Positions 8,577-19,820 of a stretch of 64,000 nt of DNA are shown here, one piece after another. Numbering within the stretch: position 1 is the first letter of the stretch; every line of letters begins with the position of its first letter. The stretch lies in the NCBI GenBank assembly GCA_030704615.1, contig CM060732.1:21948001-22012000 (forward strand). The letters are read 5' to 3'. A program made the position numbers and the translations under genes. Below the pieces are notes generated by a model. It searched no databases. It was not told where the DNA came from and saw nothing but the letters and a program-made list of their open reading frames with translations. This stretch comes from Takakia lepidozioides (lineage: Eukaryota; Streptophyta; Takakiopsida; Takakiales; Takakiaceae).

Positions 8577-11500
8577 TTACCAAGTTAAGCACATGACTAC
8601 TCCCATTAAGCTTCGAAAGCGTTCAAGCTTTTCAACACTAAGCCTTTTTGTTAGTATGTCTGCAACCATGTTGTTGGTATTGCAATATACAAGCTTGACA
8701 ACTCCAGCTTCAGTCTTCTCTTGTATCAAATGATGATGAATCTCAATATGTTTTGTGCGAGCATGAAACATTGGATTCTTTGAGAGAGCAATACACCCTT
8801 GGTTGTCATCATATATGACCATGGTATCTCTCTGTGGACAACCAATACTAGATAGGAATAATGATAACCATAATGCTTGCCTTGTAGTTTGAGATGTAGC
8901 CATATATTCTGCCTCAGTCGAGGACATAACAATTGTAGATTGGTTCTTGTTGCTCCATTCGTTAGTATAAAAACATAGCCAGATGTAGAGTGGCGATCAT
9001 CAACATTACCAGCTCAATCTGCATCACAATAGCCATATAGCTCTGTGCTTTTGCAAGCATTATGTGAGATACCATATGAACCCACTTGATCCAACTGAAC
9101 ATTATCATTGTTCTTTCTCAAGCACAAATCATAATCCAGTGTGCCTCTCAAATAACAGAAAATCCGCTTTACTGCAACCCAATGGAGTTGCCCAGGGTTA
9201 GCCACATATTGGCTGACAACCCCCACTGCTTGTGCAATATCTGGCCTAGTACAAACCATTGCATACATGAGACTTCCCACTACACTCTGATAGGGAACAT
9301 CTCTCATTGTCTCCAAGTCTGTAGCACTCTTAGGACTCATCTCCTTTGAGAGTTTGTAATTTGGGACAAACATGGTATTTACCGGCATACTTTCAATCAT
9401 ACCAAAGCGCCTTAAGATGTCTTCAAGATACTTACGCTGGTTCAGGTAAATCGCTCGGTCTTGTCGAATACGAGTTACCGATATCCCCAAGCAGTACTGG
9501 ATCTCTTTCAGATCCACCATCTCAAATTTCATTGAGACATCGTTTTTTGTCTTTTTCAACAAAGCCTGATCAACACATGATCACAGAATCTCTTTCAGAT
9601 CCACCATCTCAAACCTCTTTGAGATATCACTTTGTCTTTTCAACAAAGACTGATCATTAACACATGATCACATGTTTCCTTTCAGATCCACCATCTCAAA
9701 CTTCATTGAGATATCGCTTTGTCTTTTTCAACAAAGCCTGATCAACACATGATCACAAGATCTCTTTCAGATCCACCATCTCAAACCTCTTTGAGATATC
9801 ACTTTGTCTTTTCAACAAAGACTGATCATTAACACATGATCACAAGATCTCTTTCAGATCCACCATCTCAAACCTCTTTGAGATATCACTTCGTCTTTTC
9901 AACAAAGACTGATCATTAACACATGATCACATGATCTCTTTCAGATCCACCATCTCAAACCTCTTTGAGATATCACTTTGTCTTTGTTTCAATAAAGTCA
10001 ATTTGTCACAACCACTATCTCAATCTCATTTGAGATATTGACACTCTGTATGTGTTTCAACAGAGTCAAGTCATTAGAGACCAAAATCAGATCATCAACG
10101 TACAGTGTTATGATCACAAAAGAGTTTCCATGAGTCCTCTTATAGTAAACACTATAATCAGCAGAGCTCATCTCAAACTCTTCAGCCATGAAATATGCAT
10201 CAATCTTAGCATTCCATGCCCTAGGGGATTGCTTCAAACCATACAAGGACTTGAGGAGTTTACACACCATCCTTTCCTTCCCTTTTACAGCAAATCCCTC
10301 CGGCTGGTCCATGTATATTTCTTCCATAAGATCTCCATTGAGAAAGGCTGTACATATATCCATCTGCTGTACCTCAAGATTTTCAACAGCAGCAAACGCT
10401 AGAATCACTCGAATTGACTCCATCCGTGCAACAGGGGAGAAGGTTTCATTGTAATCAATACCTTCAATTTGCGAAAAACCCCTTTGCAACCAAACGCGCT
10501 TTGTACCTTGCTACAGAACCATCTACATTGTACTTAATCTTGGAAATCCATTTGCAGCAAACAGACTACCGTCCAGATGGAAGTTGAACAAGACTCCAAG
10601 TCTTATTATCCTGAAGAGACTTAAACTCAGAGCCATAGTTTTCTTCCAGTGTGAAGAATTCCCACTCCTCATTGCATCTGACACATTTTGAGGTTTATCA
10701 CTGTCAACGAAATATGCAGAAGATACCTTTGAGGGTTTTTCAATCATAGTAGATTGTACCTCCTCCATTTGAACCTCAACTATCTCTTCAACAATCTTCT
10801 CTTCCATTTTATCTTATGTGTTAGAGCCAAGTTTTTTTTTTCATGGTCCAAACTTGGAACTACTATTTCCTGATGAAAGTTCCTGGACTCATTGAATATC
10901 ACATCACGACTGATGATCACATACTTGCTCTCAGGGTTATACAACTTATACCCTTTGGTTTATTCACAATAACTAATGAAGATACAATTGATTGCTTTTG
11001 CATCCAATTTCTTCCTTACTTCTTTTGGAACATGGGCAAATGCAACACACCCAAAGACGCGCAAATGATCAACTGAAGGTTTCTCACCCTTCCAAACCTC
11101 TTCAGGTGTCTTTGTAGAGATTGCCTTAGTAGGAAGTCGATTCTGGAGGTATGCTGCATCAGTTGCCACTACTTCTGCCCAGAAACGGTGGTCCAACCTC
11201 ATGTGGTGCAACATACACCTCACACTCTCAACAAGTGTTCGATTCTTTCTCTCTACAACTCCATTCTGTTCTGGCGTATATGGTGTGGTTGATTGTTTCA
11301 CAATACCATTCTCCCTGCAGAACTGGTTAAAGTTCTTTGAGATGTACTCACCACCACCATCACACCGAAGAGATTTGATCTTTTCTCCAGTTTGATTCTC
11401 CACCAAAGCTTTGAATGCCTTGAGCATATCAAGAACTCCAAACTTGTTTTGCATCGTGTAGAGAAATGTTTTCCTGGAAAAATCATCAATGAAGGTCAAG

Positions 11501-12399
11501 AAATACTTTGCACCTCCATGAGATTTAGTTGACATAGGACCGCATAGATCTGTATGAACCAGCTCAAAAACCTTATTTGTTCGAGAACCTCCATCATTTG
11601 GAAATGAATTTGCGATGGTGTTTACCGTACACATATCCGTCACAAAAACTCAAGATTCGATCTCATGTAAGATCTATGCCTTTAACCAGATTGTTAGCTG
11701 ACATGCATGCCAAACTTTGCATTGAAACATGTCCAAGTCTCTGATGCCAGAGGTCACTCTGCTTGAGCGTAGTAGTACACTCCACATGTAAAGCCTGGAC
11801 AACCCCCACTAGCTTATACAATCTTGCATCTTTCACTGCCTCAGCTATCACTTCACTGTCAAACTTCACCCAACAATGATTGGTAGAAAATTCAACCGTA
11901 AGACCTTGCTCAGTTAGCTGACTAACTGACAATAGGTTCTTTGTCAATCCAGGAACAAAGAGAACTCCTCCGATCTCCTTCGACACTCCAGATGATAATT
12001 GAAACACAACAATACATTTTCCATGGATATCAAGACTAATACTGCTCTCTCCAAGATACACCTTGTGTCCCACAGAGAGTTCTTTGAAGGTTGAGAATGC
12101 TTCCTTCTAGAACGTCATGTGCTGAGATGCCCTTGAATCAATGAACCATGTATCTCTGCAACTCATTTCTTCGCAAAAAATTGTTGCTCAAGAGTCAACC
12201 TTGCAGCTATGATCTCTCCATCTTCAGGCTGTAGTTGAACTGGTGCAACCGCTTCTCCTGATGTGATCTCCCACAGATCTTTCTCATGAAGAATGAACTC
12301 CATCTTAATCTTCCATGTATGAAAATTGTGATTATCTAACTTATCCACTCGGGTATGATCAGCAGAAGGTGCCATGATGTTAGTTTGATGTTTTGCCAA
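8577..12399 (-). pseudogene. Copia gag-pol polyprotein, decayed
   Basis: Pieces read down the minus strand. A gag N-terminus (12163-12399) contains KLDNHNFHTWKIKMEFIL. The protease core reads WFIDSRASQHM near 12125-12155, with Arg in place of the Gly of the DSGAS/DTGA active site, so it should be inactive. GAG_pre-integrase (LWHQRLGHVSMQSL) lies in 11663-12073. The integrase core lies at 10960-11643 (HTDLCGPM, FIDDFSRKTFLY, TPYTPEQNGVVERKNRTL). RT lies at 9998-10489 (TFSPVARMESIRVILA, LYVDDLILVSND). The RT end and RNase H lie at 8577-9562 (SSTEAEYMATSQTTRQALWL, TKHIEIHHHLIQEK). Most of gag, including the zinc knuckle, is missing: the gag fragment is followed almost at once by the protease motif. 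With frameshifts and stops as well, the element cannot be autonomous. Confidence 0.92.
9503..10000 (-). repeat. Minisatellite of ~87-bp units inside the RT gene
   Basis: Six tandem copies of a unit beginning CTTTCAGATCCACCATCTCA and ending near ACACATGATCACA lie at about 9505, 9593, 9678, 9766, 9853 and 9940. A seventh, diverged copy is recognisable from about 10007. The period is 86-88 bp, close to a multiple of three. The unit derives from coding sequence for KFEMVDLKEI just before the copia block QYCLGISV, so it is a local expansion inside the reverse-transcriptase frame. Confidence 0.88.
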
Positions 12400-12566
12400 C
12401 TAAACACCCTCAAACTTTCAGATCTAACTCCAAACACTCAAGCTTTCAGATCTGACACCAAGCACTCAACTCCAAGAACTCAAGCTTTCAGATCTAAACC
12501 CAAGCACTCAAGCCTATTGGTTGTAAATCAAATACTCATCTCCTTCTATCTCTCAAACAGAACCTT

Positions 12567-12578
12567 GCTCTGATACCA
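12567..12578 (-). other. Primer binding site (initiator tRNA-Met type)
   Basis: The minus strand reads TGGTATCAGAGC immediately after the 5' LTR, the classic plant copia primer site. Confidence 0.9.
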
Positions 12579-12948
12579 TGTTGGAATTCGACAGAGAATA
12601 GAGGTAAAATATGAACTAATTAGTGAGAACTCTCCATCCAACCATAGGACCACAACAAGCTGTGTCCACCCTCCGAGCTCTCCCTATTTATACTCAAAGT
12701 CTAATCCAGAAATAGCTGAAGATAACTATAGCATAACTCTATGCTTTTACTTAAGTTATCTCCACCTGTTATTCTAGTACAATGACTTGAGTCACTAATA
12801 ACTGAAGCTAACTTTAGTTATCTTTTAACTAACCGAGGCTTATCTCTATTGTTAACTGTGACTTGTCAGCACTCCTATTATGGAAGCCTAACTTGTCATC
12901 ACAGTAACTCTAGGTAGTAGTAACTTGGTCAGGAGTTGATTTCCAACA
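12579..12948 (-). repeat. 5' LTR of the copia element (right)
   Basis: This 370-bp LTR is bounded by TGTTGG and CCAACA. It is followed by the GAAAA duplication at 12949-12953. On the minus strand it would be the promoter LTR; a TATTTATAC-like string is present near 12685. Confidence 0.93.
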
Positions 12949-13090
12949 GAAAATGGGTCGGCTACTTGTACAAAGGAATGTGGGGTAAAAATCGAAAAGT
13001 TTGCCGGAAAGCGCCAGTATCTGAACATCAAGAGCCCGATTTTGCCTATGTGGACCATTTGAAACGTGCCACTTGTTATATATGCCACTT

Positions 13091-13240
13091 AGCCCAGTGG
13101 TAATGGGCATATACCACGTTGGATGTGGTTGTGGGTTCAAACCACGGGCTGGTGTGTCACGAAGGTGTCCACCTTCCTAGCGGAAGCCCTTCGGATGAAG
13201 TAACTCCATAAGTTACGCTTCATCATACTTTTTTTTTTTG
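13091..13240 (+). mobile_element. tRNA-derived SINE, family I
   Basis: The head has RNA polymerase III promoter boxes: TAGCCCAGTGGTAATGGGC (box A) and GTGGGTTCAAACCAC (box B). The body contains GTGTCCACCTTCC and CCATAAGTTACGCTTC, and the tail is a T-run (13229-13239). GCCACTT occurs just before (13084-13090) and just after (13241-13247), a likely 7-bp target duplication. Related copies lie at 36951-37121 and, broken, inside the hAT transposase at 53380-53565. The rest of 12949-14391 is A/T-rich with homopolymer runs; 14100-14391 is probably leader and promoter of the rhomboid gene. Confidence 0.75.
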
Positions 13241-13446
13241 GCCACTTTTCTAACCCTGCCACTTCCTTATTCTTGCCACATGGGCGCCGGGTAGAATCTA
13301 CATGTGGCCCTTGTGGCAATTTCAGAAAAATGAAAAATAAGAGACTGGTTCAAAGACAAGGCATGTAATTTATCTTTTTTCTTTAAAAAATTATCTATTA
13401 TTTATCTATTTTCTCGTTACTTTTTGTTTAGTTTTGTTTTTGGAAA

Positions 13447-13475
13447 GAGGAGCTGTCGCTCCCAGGTGTTTCCCT
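13447..13475 (+). repeat. Dispersed short repeat with inverse copy at 29473-29500
   Basis: GAGCTGTCGCTCCCAGGTGT here reappears in inverse orientation (ACACCTGGGAGCGACAGCTC) near 29475. In each case it sits next to an A-rich or T-rich run. It is probably the end of a small dispersed element; I cannot assign a family. Confidence 0.4.
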
Positions 13476-14391
13476 TTAAAAATTATTAAAAAAAAAAAAA
13501 AAAGAGGGACAGAGGCCTCAAAACTTTACCTTCCGTTCTCACTCAGTCGTAAGTTCTCCTTATCAAAGATATAATATTAATAATGTTTTTTTAAAGTAAA
13601 GGGATAATAGATGTGGATGCAAAGTTTCTCAATTAGTCAAAATAGATGGTTTCATCCATTCATTGTACACGTGTAAGCATAGTCAAGGCGCCGCGTGCAA
13701 ACTAAATATTCTAACAATCTGATTACTAAGCAAATTCTACGACTAAATTCTTGCGGATAACTGGCAGACTGCGTAACTAATCCAGGGTGTGCAGGATTAG
13801 GGTTTCAGGCGGAAATAGGGTCGTTTTCCATGCACATCTATACCCGCAGCTCCCCGGCCACAAATGCGTTGTGAGGAAGACGAGCAGAGGTCTGATCATA
13901 CGCAGTGCCCGTCAATGCCCTGATCACCTTGCTTGCTTTCCCTGAAGCTGCAGGAGCTTTCATCACAATGATTAGGCCTCTCTTCGTCTCTCTGTGTTGA
14001 ATCCCGCGGAGGTTCGCTGTGGTGTGCAAGCTGGGTTGAAATTGTGCACAAACACATCAGTATTTGTTGATTCTTTCTGTCTCCTTCTACTGTGATTTCC
14101 ACGGTTGCGGTTCACAAGCGTCATTTATCTTGTGGGCCTTAGTTTGTCGTTGGAAAGAGGCTTGGGCAAGGCTGTGCGACGGTTGTGGATTTAATCTGTG
14201 AGCTTCTCTTTGGTGGTTGCAAGTCGTCGTGTTATGAGGCTAATCCTGGTCTGAATCTGAGAGGCAGAGCGAGGCTGTGAAAAATTCTGCTGGCTTGCGT
14301 CGGAAGGAAGATTGAAGGCACTAGACAACAGCCTTCGGCACAATGTGTGATTGAAAACGAGTCCAAGTCTCGAAGAACGAGAGGGAGAGTG

Positions 14392-15408
14392 ATGGGAGAC
14401 CTAGAGAGTAAGGGTGAACTCAAGGGAAGGAATGCTGGCCATGGTGCGTATAATCTTCAACCGTCACCCCCGCATCTGCCCCCGCCATATCGACGAAAAG
14501 AGAGGGAGCGCAGGCATATATCATGGCTAGTACCAGTGTTTGTGGTGGCAAACATTGCCGTTTTCATCGTCACCATGTATGTGAACAATTGTCCTAAGCA
14601 CATCCAGGCCCCGCATAAATGTGTGCTCAGTTCGTGGAGAAGGATGTCTTTTCAGCCTTTCAGCGAGAATCCTATGCTAGGACCCTCCTCTCGGACCCTC
14701 CAAAGGATGGGGGGCTTGACGGCATTTCTGGTAACGCATCGTGGCGAAGGATGGCGACTAATTTCCTGCATTTGGCTACATGCTGGTGTCTTCCATCTCC
14801 TTGTCAATATGCTAGCTCTCATCTTCATCGGCCTGCGCCTCGAGAATGAATTTGGAGCTCCTAAAATTGGCCTGCTTTACCTTGTCTCGGGGTTCGGCGG
14901 CAGCTTACTCTCTGCGTTATTCATTGTCAATGAGATTTCTGTTGGAGCTTCGGGTGCCCTTTTCGGTCTCTTGGGGGCAACTGTCTCGGAGCTTCTTATC
15001 AACTGGAGCATATATGCAAACAAATGTGTGGCCCTCTCCACATTGGTTTTGCTTGTTGCGATCAATTTAGCCTTTGGGTTGATGCCCCATGTTGATAATT
15101 TCGCTCACATTGGTGGATTCCTCGCTGGTTTCTTACTTGGTTTTCTGCTTCTAATTCGCCCTCAGTATGGGTGGATTAGCCCCAAAGATCTTCCACTTGG
15201 AATCGAGTTGCCCGTGCAATCCAAGTACAAGGTTTATCAATTTGTCCTATTAGTTTTGGCTGCCATACTTTTGGTTGGTGGTTACACAGGGGCGATTGTA
15301 GCTCTATTCATGGGTGTTGATGCCAACAAGAAATGCTCGTGGTGCCACTACTTGAGCTGTGTTCCAACTTCCAGGTGGCATTGTGATGATATTCCACAGA
15401 GAAACTGA
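14392..15408 (+). CDS. Rhomboid-like intramembrane serine protease
   Basis: This is a single-exon frame of 338 codons. The ATG at 14392 is chosen because the upstream in-frame codons (from 14347) start with GTG. The N-terminus is hydrophilic and proline-rich (SPPHLPPPYRR), followed by about seven hydrophobic segments. Family landmarks are present: a WLHAGVFHLLVNML segment (His and Asn of the oxyanion region), the nucleophile box GASGALFG (Ser187) and FAHIGGF (His239). Ser plus His form the rhomboid catalytic dyad. The C-terminus is cysteine-rich (KKCSWCHYLSCVP), as in plant Golgi/secretory rhomboids. It should cleave membrane proteins within the bilayer. All key residues are intact. The absence of introns is worth noting because plant rhomboid genes usually have several; retroposition is possible but unproven. 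Confidence 0.93.
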   Translation: MGDLESKGELKGRNAGHGAYNLQPSPPHLPPPYRRKERERRHISWLVPVFVVANIAVFIVTMYVNNCPKHIQAPHKCVLSSWRRMSFQPFSENPMLGPSSRTLQRMGGLTAFLVTHRGEGWRLISCIWLHAGVFHLLVNMLALIFIGLRLENEFGAPKIGLLYLVSGFGGSLLSALFIVNEISVGASGALFGLLGATVSELLINWSIYANKCVALSTLVLLVAINLAFGLMPHVDNFAHIGGFLAGFLLGFLLLIRPQYGWISPKDLPLGIELPVQSKYKVYQFVLLVLAAILLVGGYTGAIVALFMGVDANKKCSWCHYLSCVPTSRWHCDDIPQRN

Positions 15409-15903
15409 GAGTTGGTGCCTCATTGTGGGGTCCTCAATACAGATCAGCATGTCGATGTTGCAGATTTAATGCCTAAACCAGAGTGGGCATTGCCACAGTC
15501 CTCCAAGGGACTTATATGAACGATGAGAAGATTGTTACTATTTGCCTGTTTCCAGCTCACTGGAGATTATCCCATTGAAGAGCAAAAAACAGCCACACAA
15601 ACCCTGCTTGAGGGGGTATTGCAAGGAAGGGCCCAGGCAGATCAGGGTCATTCAAAAGTGACAGTGGCATGTGTACAGAATGGTTCCTTGTGCAGATTCT
15701 TGGGATGTCACAACCATCGATGTTGGAGAATCCCCTTGACACAGGCCAGTTGGCTGCACATGATCAAAGGTTATTTATGGTAGGAAGTCTCTTCCTCCCC
15801 AGACAGTGAATAATGGGTGGCGTCAAAGTCAAAAGTACATAAAAAATGTGTTTTGTCTTTTGACACGCTCTTTCAGCACCATGATATGTAAGAGTAGAGA
15901 ATG

Positions 15904-15909
15904 AATAAA
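15904..15909 (+). terminator. Poly(A) signal of the rhomboid gene
   Basis: AATAAA lies about 500 bp after the stop codon, in AT-rich DNA. Position and sequence fit a 3' end. The stretch 15910-17358 has no gene I can support. Confidence 0.45.
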
Positions 15910-17358
15910 GCATGAGGGTTGCTCTTCATGCTGTGTTGTCTCTTTGGTTGTGGGGGACCTGTATGTTGGACAGATCTTAAGGTGGTTTGCATCCAGGCAT
16001 TGAATTCACTTTTGGACTGCAATTGAGCACCATCTTGGAATCTCGTCGTGGCTTCAGTTTCTTTTCCAAAATTCAAGTTAGGATATTTGAATGTCGTTTT
16101 AATGGACCCTCACCTGGTCACATCAATGCCTTAATTGTTTCTTGTCCTGGCTGCTGTATGGAATGAGACCCACAAAGGTTCAGCCTGTAATTTTTCCTAA
16201 TTTTATCAGTGCTTTCCAGGTCCTGCGCCTTGGATCTTATGCCCCTTATGCCAGTGTATGTAGAGCTGAAAATTATAGTTCTATGAAAAGTCCCCTCTAT
16301 TCAAGGAATGGGTGGCTTAAATCTCTCCACAGAGGGATGCAGTCAGTGAAACAATTTGTTGCCCACTACTTCCGGAATCACTAGGAAGGCTGATTTGTGG
16401 CCCATTTCTTCCAGAAAATTGTGAGGTGCAGGTGGTTGATGTGGATTTATCAGTCACCTTGTTGACTTGATGATGATGCCACATTAAGGGCTTTCAGTGA
16501 TCTCGGTGTCATCCTGAGTTCTTGCATACTGCCACCTGCAACTGAATAATCGAGCACCGGTGTGGGAGCTCATCACCAAGGGTCTCATTTCCCACAACTT
16601 CCTCATAACTGCAACCAACACACGTTTGAGAGAAGCAGACAGTAATCATAATCCATACCATTGGTGAAATAACTGTCCCTTCAACTGTTGGGCAATCTCT
16701 ACTAGTGTTTCGGAAGCTGCCTTCGTTGGCAGGCTTCAAGTTGCGCATTGTGCTCCAAAGTGTACTATCTTGTACACATCTCACACAGCAATAACTTCTA
16801 GAACTACCTACGCTCTCGTAATCCAATTCTTTCTTCCGTTCTTCTTTGGAGGACTAGCAGTTGACAAATGCACTCATTCGAATGTGTGTGTGGTCGTCTG
16901 GTCCTTACGTCCCTACTATACCAGATCCCGTCCGACGTCTGAAGTTGAGCGGATTTGGCTCTCTCTCTCTCACACAGGTTTCCACACGGAGGCTTTGCAT
17001 TCCGTGATGCCGAACATTAAATTGCATCCTTGAGGGATCAACAGCCCACGATGTTTATCCCTTGAAATGGCAGGTCCAAAATGCTCAATTTTCCGCTCAT
17101 CGAACACAGATGAATTCCACCAAACTTTAGTACCTATGAATTTCCCCGCAGTCCGCTGGTGAGCGAGAGAGATGTAGTCTTGTGGCTCTAGCAAGCACGA
17201 TATTTCGAATGGAATGCTGGTGTGGGAAGGGGAGCTCGAAACTCACAAGATGACTCGTTGTGGGTTTTGTGTACTCACTTTTCGCCTTCGCAATTTGCCG
17301 ATCATTCTATCAGCACCATTTGCGATTTTACATTTCCCAGCTTCTCACGGGCATCAGG

Positions 17359-17581
17359 ATGGCAGCTTGCTCCAACGTTCTCTTCAGTGCGGAAGGAGAG
17401 GCCATACCCAAGTCCCTTTGTTCTCCTTGCGCTGAGAGGGCGGAAAGCCTCACATCATGCAACGGACTGTCGGGCCAAGGTGTGGAGGTGAAATGGGACT
17501 CGAGCTCGGCAAAGTCGGGCCCCCGAACCTTGCGAGTGATAGCTACGGTGCGTCCCAAGCTTGCAGGGACACCGGATAAAG
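17359..17581 (+). CDS. Conserved N-terminal exon of unknown function, locus B
   Basis: The ATG at 17359 opens 74 codons ending at AAAG before GTACAG, the same layout as 3355-3577. Shared peptide elements are EAIPKSLCSPCAERAES, SCNGLSGQGVEVKWDS and a basic tail ending GTPDKG. Conservation of frame, cysteines and splice position between two diverged copies argues that this is real coding sequence. It lies about 1.9 kb upstream of the locus B PDF exon, with repeats and a LINE fragment between. Confidence 0.5.
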
Positions 17582-18123
17582 GTACAGACGTGGAACTATT
17601 TGTGCACTTATTGGCTTTCTAGATTTGGAGCAAGCTCCACATTATCCTTGACCCATCTATCAGAAACTGCACCGATCTTGATGTTAAACAGGACTGTAGT
17701 TGAAGTGTAATTCTCCTGTCTTGAACTCCTTCAGAGTTAATTGATATGGTAACAACGTCTGATGCACGTATCTTTTTTCAATGCATGCACAATGAACACA
17801 TACAAACAGATTTGAGGTTTGAGAGAGCTCAAAGTCTCACTCCCTTGGTCTCTTGCCCTTAGTAGCATTTCCTGCAACGAAAGAAGGTGAAGTGGGCCTC
17901 ACATGGATCCATCGCAGCCAATCAACAAGCCAACAGGTTAGTAATCCCTATGGACCCCAGGCTTAAACCACTTCACATTTGTTATCAGTGTTATCCCTGT
18001 AGCAGGTCATACTTGCAAAGAGAGGAGGTAAAGGAGGTCCTTTAAGGCATTTCAGTCAACAATAGCAACTTAGCATTACCTCTCTCAGCCCATGCTCTAG
18101 AGGGAGTGGGGGTGGTCTTATGT

Positions 18124-18390
18124 CAGTAAGCACCCATTACCCAAAGGAAGATGTTACTAGAATCAAGTCCTCAAGCAATGGGACACAGAGGCCTTTGGTC
18201 TGCAAAAGTATTCATAGATTCAGAGTAGAGCTAGTCAAGTCCATGTAAGTAAGCATGACAGTAAGCACCCATTCCCAAAAGGGAACTGTTACTAGACCAA
18301 GTACTCAAGCAAGGGCACACATAGAAGCCCTTGGTTTGTAAAAGCATTCCTAGATTCAGAGTAGAGCTTAGTCGAGTCCATGTAAGCTCC
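18124..18390 (+). repeat. Tandem duplication of a ~133-bp unit
   Basis: Two head-to-tail copies begin AGTAAGCACCCATT (18124 and about 18259). Both contain GATTCAGAGTAGAGCT and GAGTCCATGTAAG or CAAGTCCATGTAAG. No coding content is visible. The surrounding 17582-18840 has no supportable gene. Confidence 0.6.
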
Positions 18391-18842
18391 TCATAGTGTC
18401 AACTCTCTTTGTCTTGCCAGCACTTCAAAGTGTTAAGGGGAGTCTATATGGATACCTAGCTTGTAGCCATAGTTCGGCAGTATGATAGTCAGCTCCTTCA
18501 GCTCTTGCCTGCTCCTCTACCAAATGGGAAGAGTGGCCAGGGTCTCTAGGGCAGCTGCTTTTAGACCTAGGGAGAACCCTAAAGAGTCATCCCGTTCTCC
18601 ATTTTTCCGTTCCGCTCTAGGCAAAAATTCTGAACAGAATAACGGGACCAGGTAATTCTTGATACAAAGAACTTAGCCACATTCAAGGAGAGACGAGTCC
18701 TCAGGCCTCTCATTTTCAGGTTTCCTAATTATGCCACAAGGCCTTGGCTACAGTAGACCAGCCAAGAGAGTGATGTGCTGACTGTTGTTAGGAACTTAGC
18801 CACGTTCAAGGAAAAAGAGAGAGAGAGAGAGAGTGAGAGAGA

Positions 18843-19330
18843 GAATGTACTCATGAGACTTTGTTTGCCGTAGCCTAGAGAGAATGTACTCATTAGACAT
18901 TGTTTGCTGTAGCCTTGTGGCCATTTACCCCGCGCTCAGTCTCAGTGGGACAGAAACTACCTTTGTCAGGGGCTGACGCCAGTAGTATGACTTACCTTGG
19001 AACAGACAATTAATCTGAGTCTCCAGATATCCTCTAGAAATCCCTTCACACATGTGCTGTCCGTGGTTTGCCCAATAACTAGACCCCAAAAAGGCCTGGG
19101 CTTTTGGCTCAGCCTCGAGACTTTCAAAGTTGGTAAACAGAGGTTCAGGCACAATTCCCTTGATGGATTTGAAGAGGGCGTCTCTCTCGTGAGAGTACCC
19201 AGGACAATGAATCAGAAAATTAATATTGTCTTCAGGTTGCCCAGACAACAGGCAATCGCAATCCCTCTTTCCTTTCTGCATCTGTTTGCTGTTCAAAGGT
19301 AGCTTCCCTTCCCACCCCGTAGCCTAGAGA
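18843..19330 (-). mobile_element. LINE 3' fragment between (GA)n runs
   Basis: The minus strand encodes CDCLLSGQPEDNINFLIHCP (a Cys/His knuckle of LINE RT C-termini), then EALFTNFESLE-like and CEGISRGYLE peptides. It matches 1-290 in inverse orientation. GA dinucleotide runs flank it at about 18815-18845 and 19325-19345. It sits between the N-terminal exon and the PDF exon of locus B. Confidence 0.65.
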
Positions 19331-19483
19331 GAGAGAGAGAGAGAGATGGATAATGCTAGCATTCCCAACAAGGCCAGGTTAAGTAGGAGCTGCCAAGGCC
19401 CCTTAAGCACTAGCACTTCTCATAGAGACACAGGTGATTAGAAGCTGGCAAAGTAGTCATGTTCTTGCAGTTCCTGCATGCAG

Positions 19484-19563
19484 GTCAAGCACTCATTAGA
19501 GAACGGCTTTGGCAGGAGTTCTTCTCAGATCCTACACAGTGGTGGGACAACAGATTTGATAAG
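19484..19563 (+). CDS. PDF motif first-half exon, locus B
   Basis: After an acceptor (GCATGCAG) this exon reads RLWQEFFSDPTQWWDNRFDK and ends at AAG before GTGAGG. This is the best preserved half PDF motif in the window, with the invariant WWDNR. Its phase matches the next exon at 19821, so the motif would be rebuilt by splicing. It is highly similar to 4903-4982 and 4216-4295. Confidence 0.7.
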
Positions 19564-19820
19564 GTGAGGCTATTGTTATTCTGACATGAAAGAGTTTGTC
19601 AAGGAGAGCTTGTTACTGTTTTTATTGTCTCCAGTTGCATAATTGTATGACTAATTTGCTCTTTAGAATAAAAGAAAGTGTAAGTGGTTCTACTGTTGCA
19701 TCACAGTTACTCAAAGTTGTTCCTGTCGAAGATTCTTGGATCTTTGTTAGTTGTAGCCTGGTCTATGAGAGGCAGTTGTTTAGCCCTATAGCTGCTCAGC
19801 TCCACTGGTGGTTTTCACAG

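Larger units (their letters stand above)
8202..12948 (-). mobile_element. Ty1/copia LTR retrotransposon, nearly complete, non-autonomous
   Basis: This 4747-bp element has two LTRs (8202-8561 and 12579-12948) bounded by TGTTGG...CCAACA and flanked by a 5-bp duplication. On the minus strand the order is gag, protease, integrase, reverse transcriptase, RNase H, the copia order. The primer binding site next to the 5' (right) LTR reads TGGTATCAGAGC, complementary to initiator tRNA-Met, and a purine tract (GTTGAGTGGGGG) abuts the 3' LTR. The LTRs share most of their sequence but differ by about ten substitutions and small indels, so the insertion is not very recent. The element inserted 93 bp downstream of the PPR-DYW stop codon. 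Confidence 0.95.
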
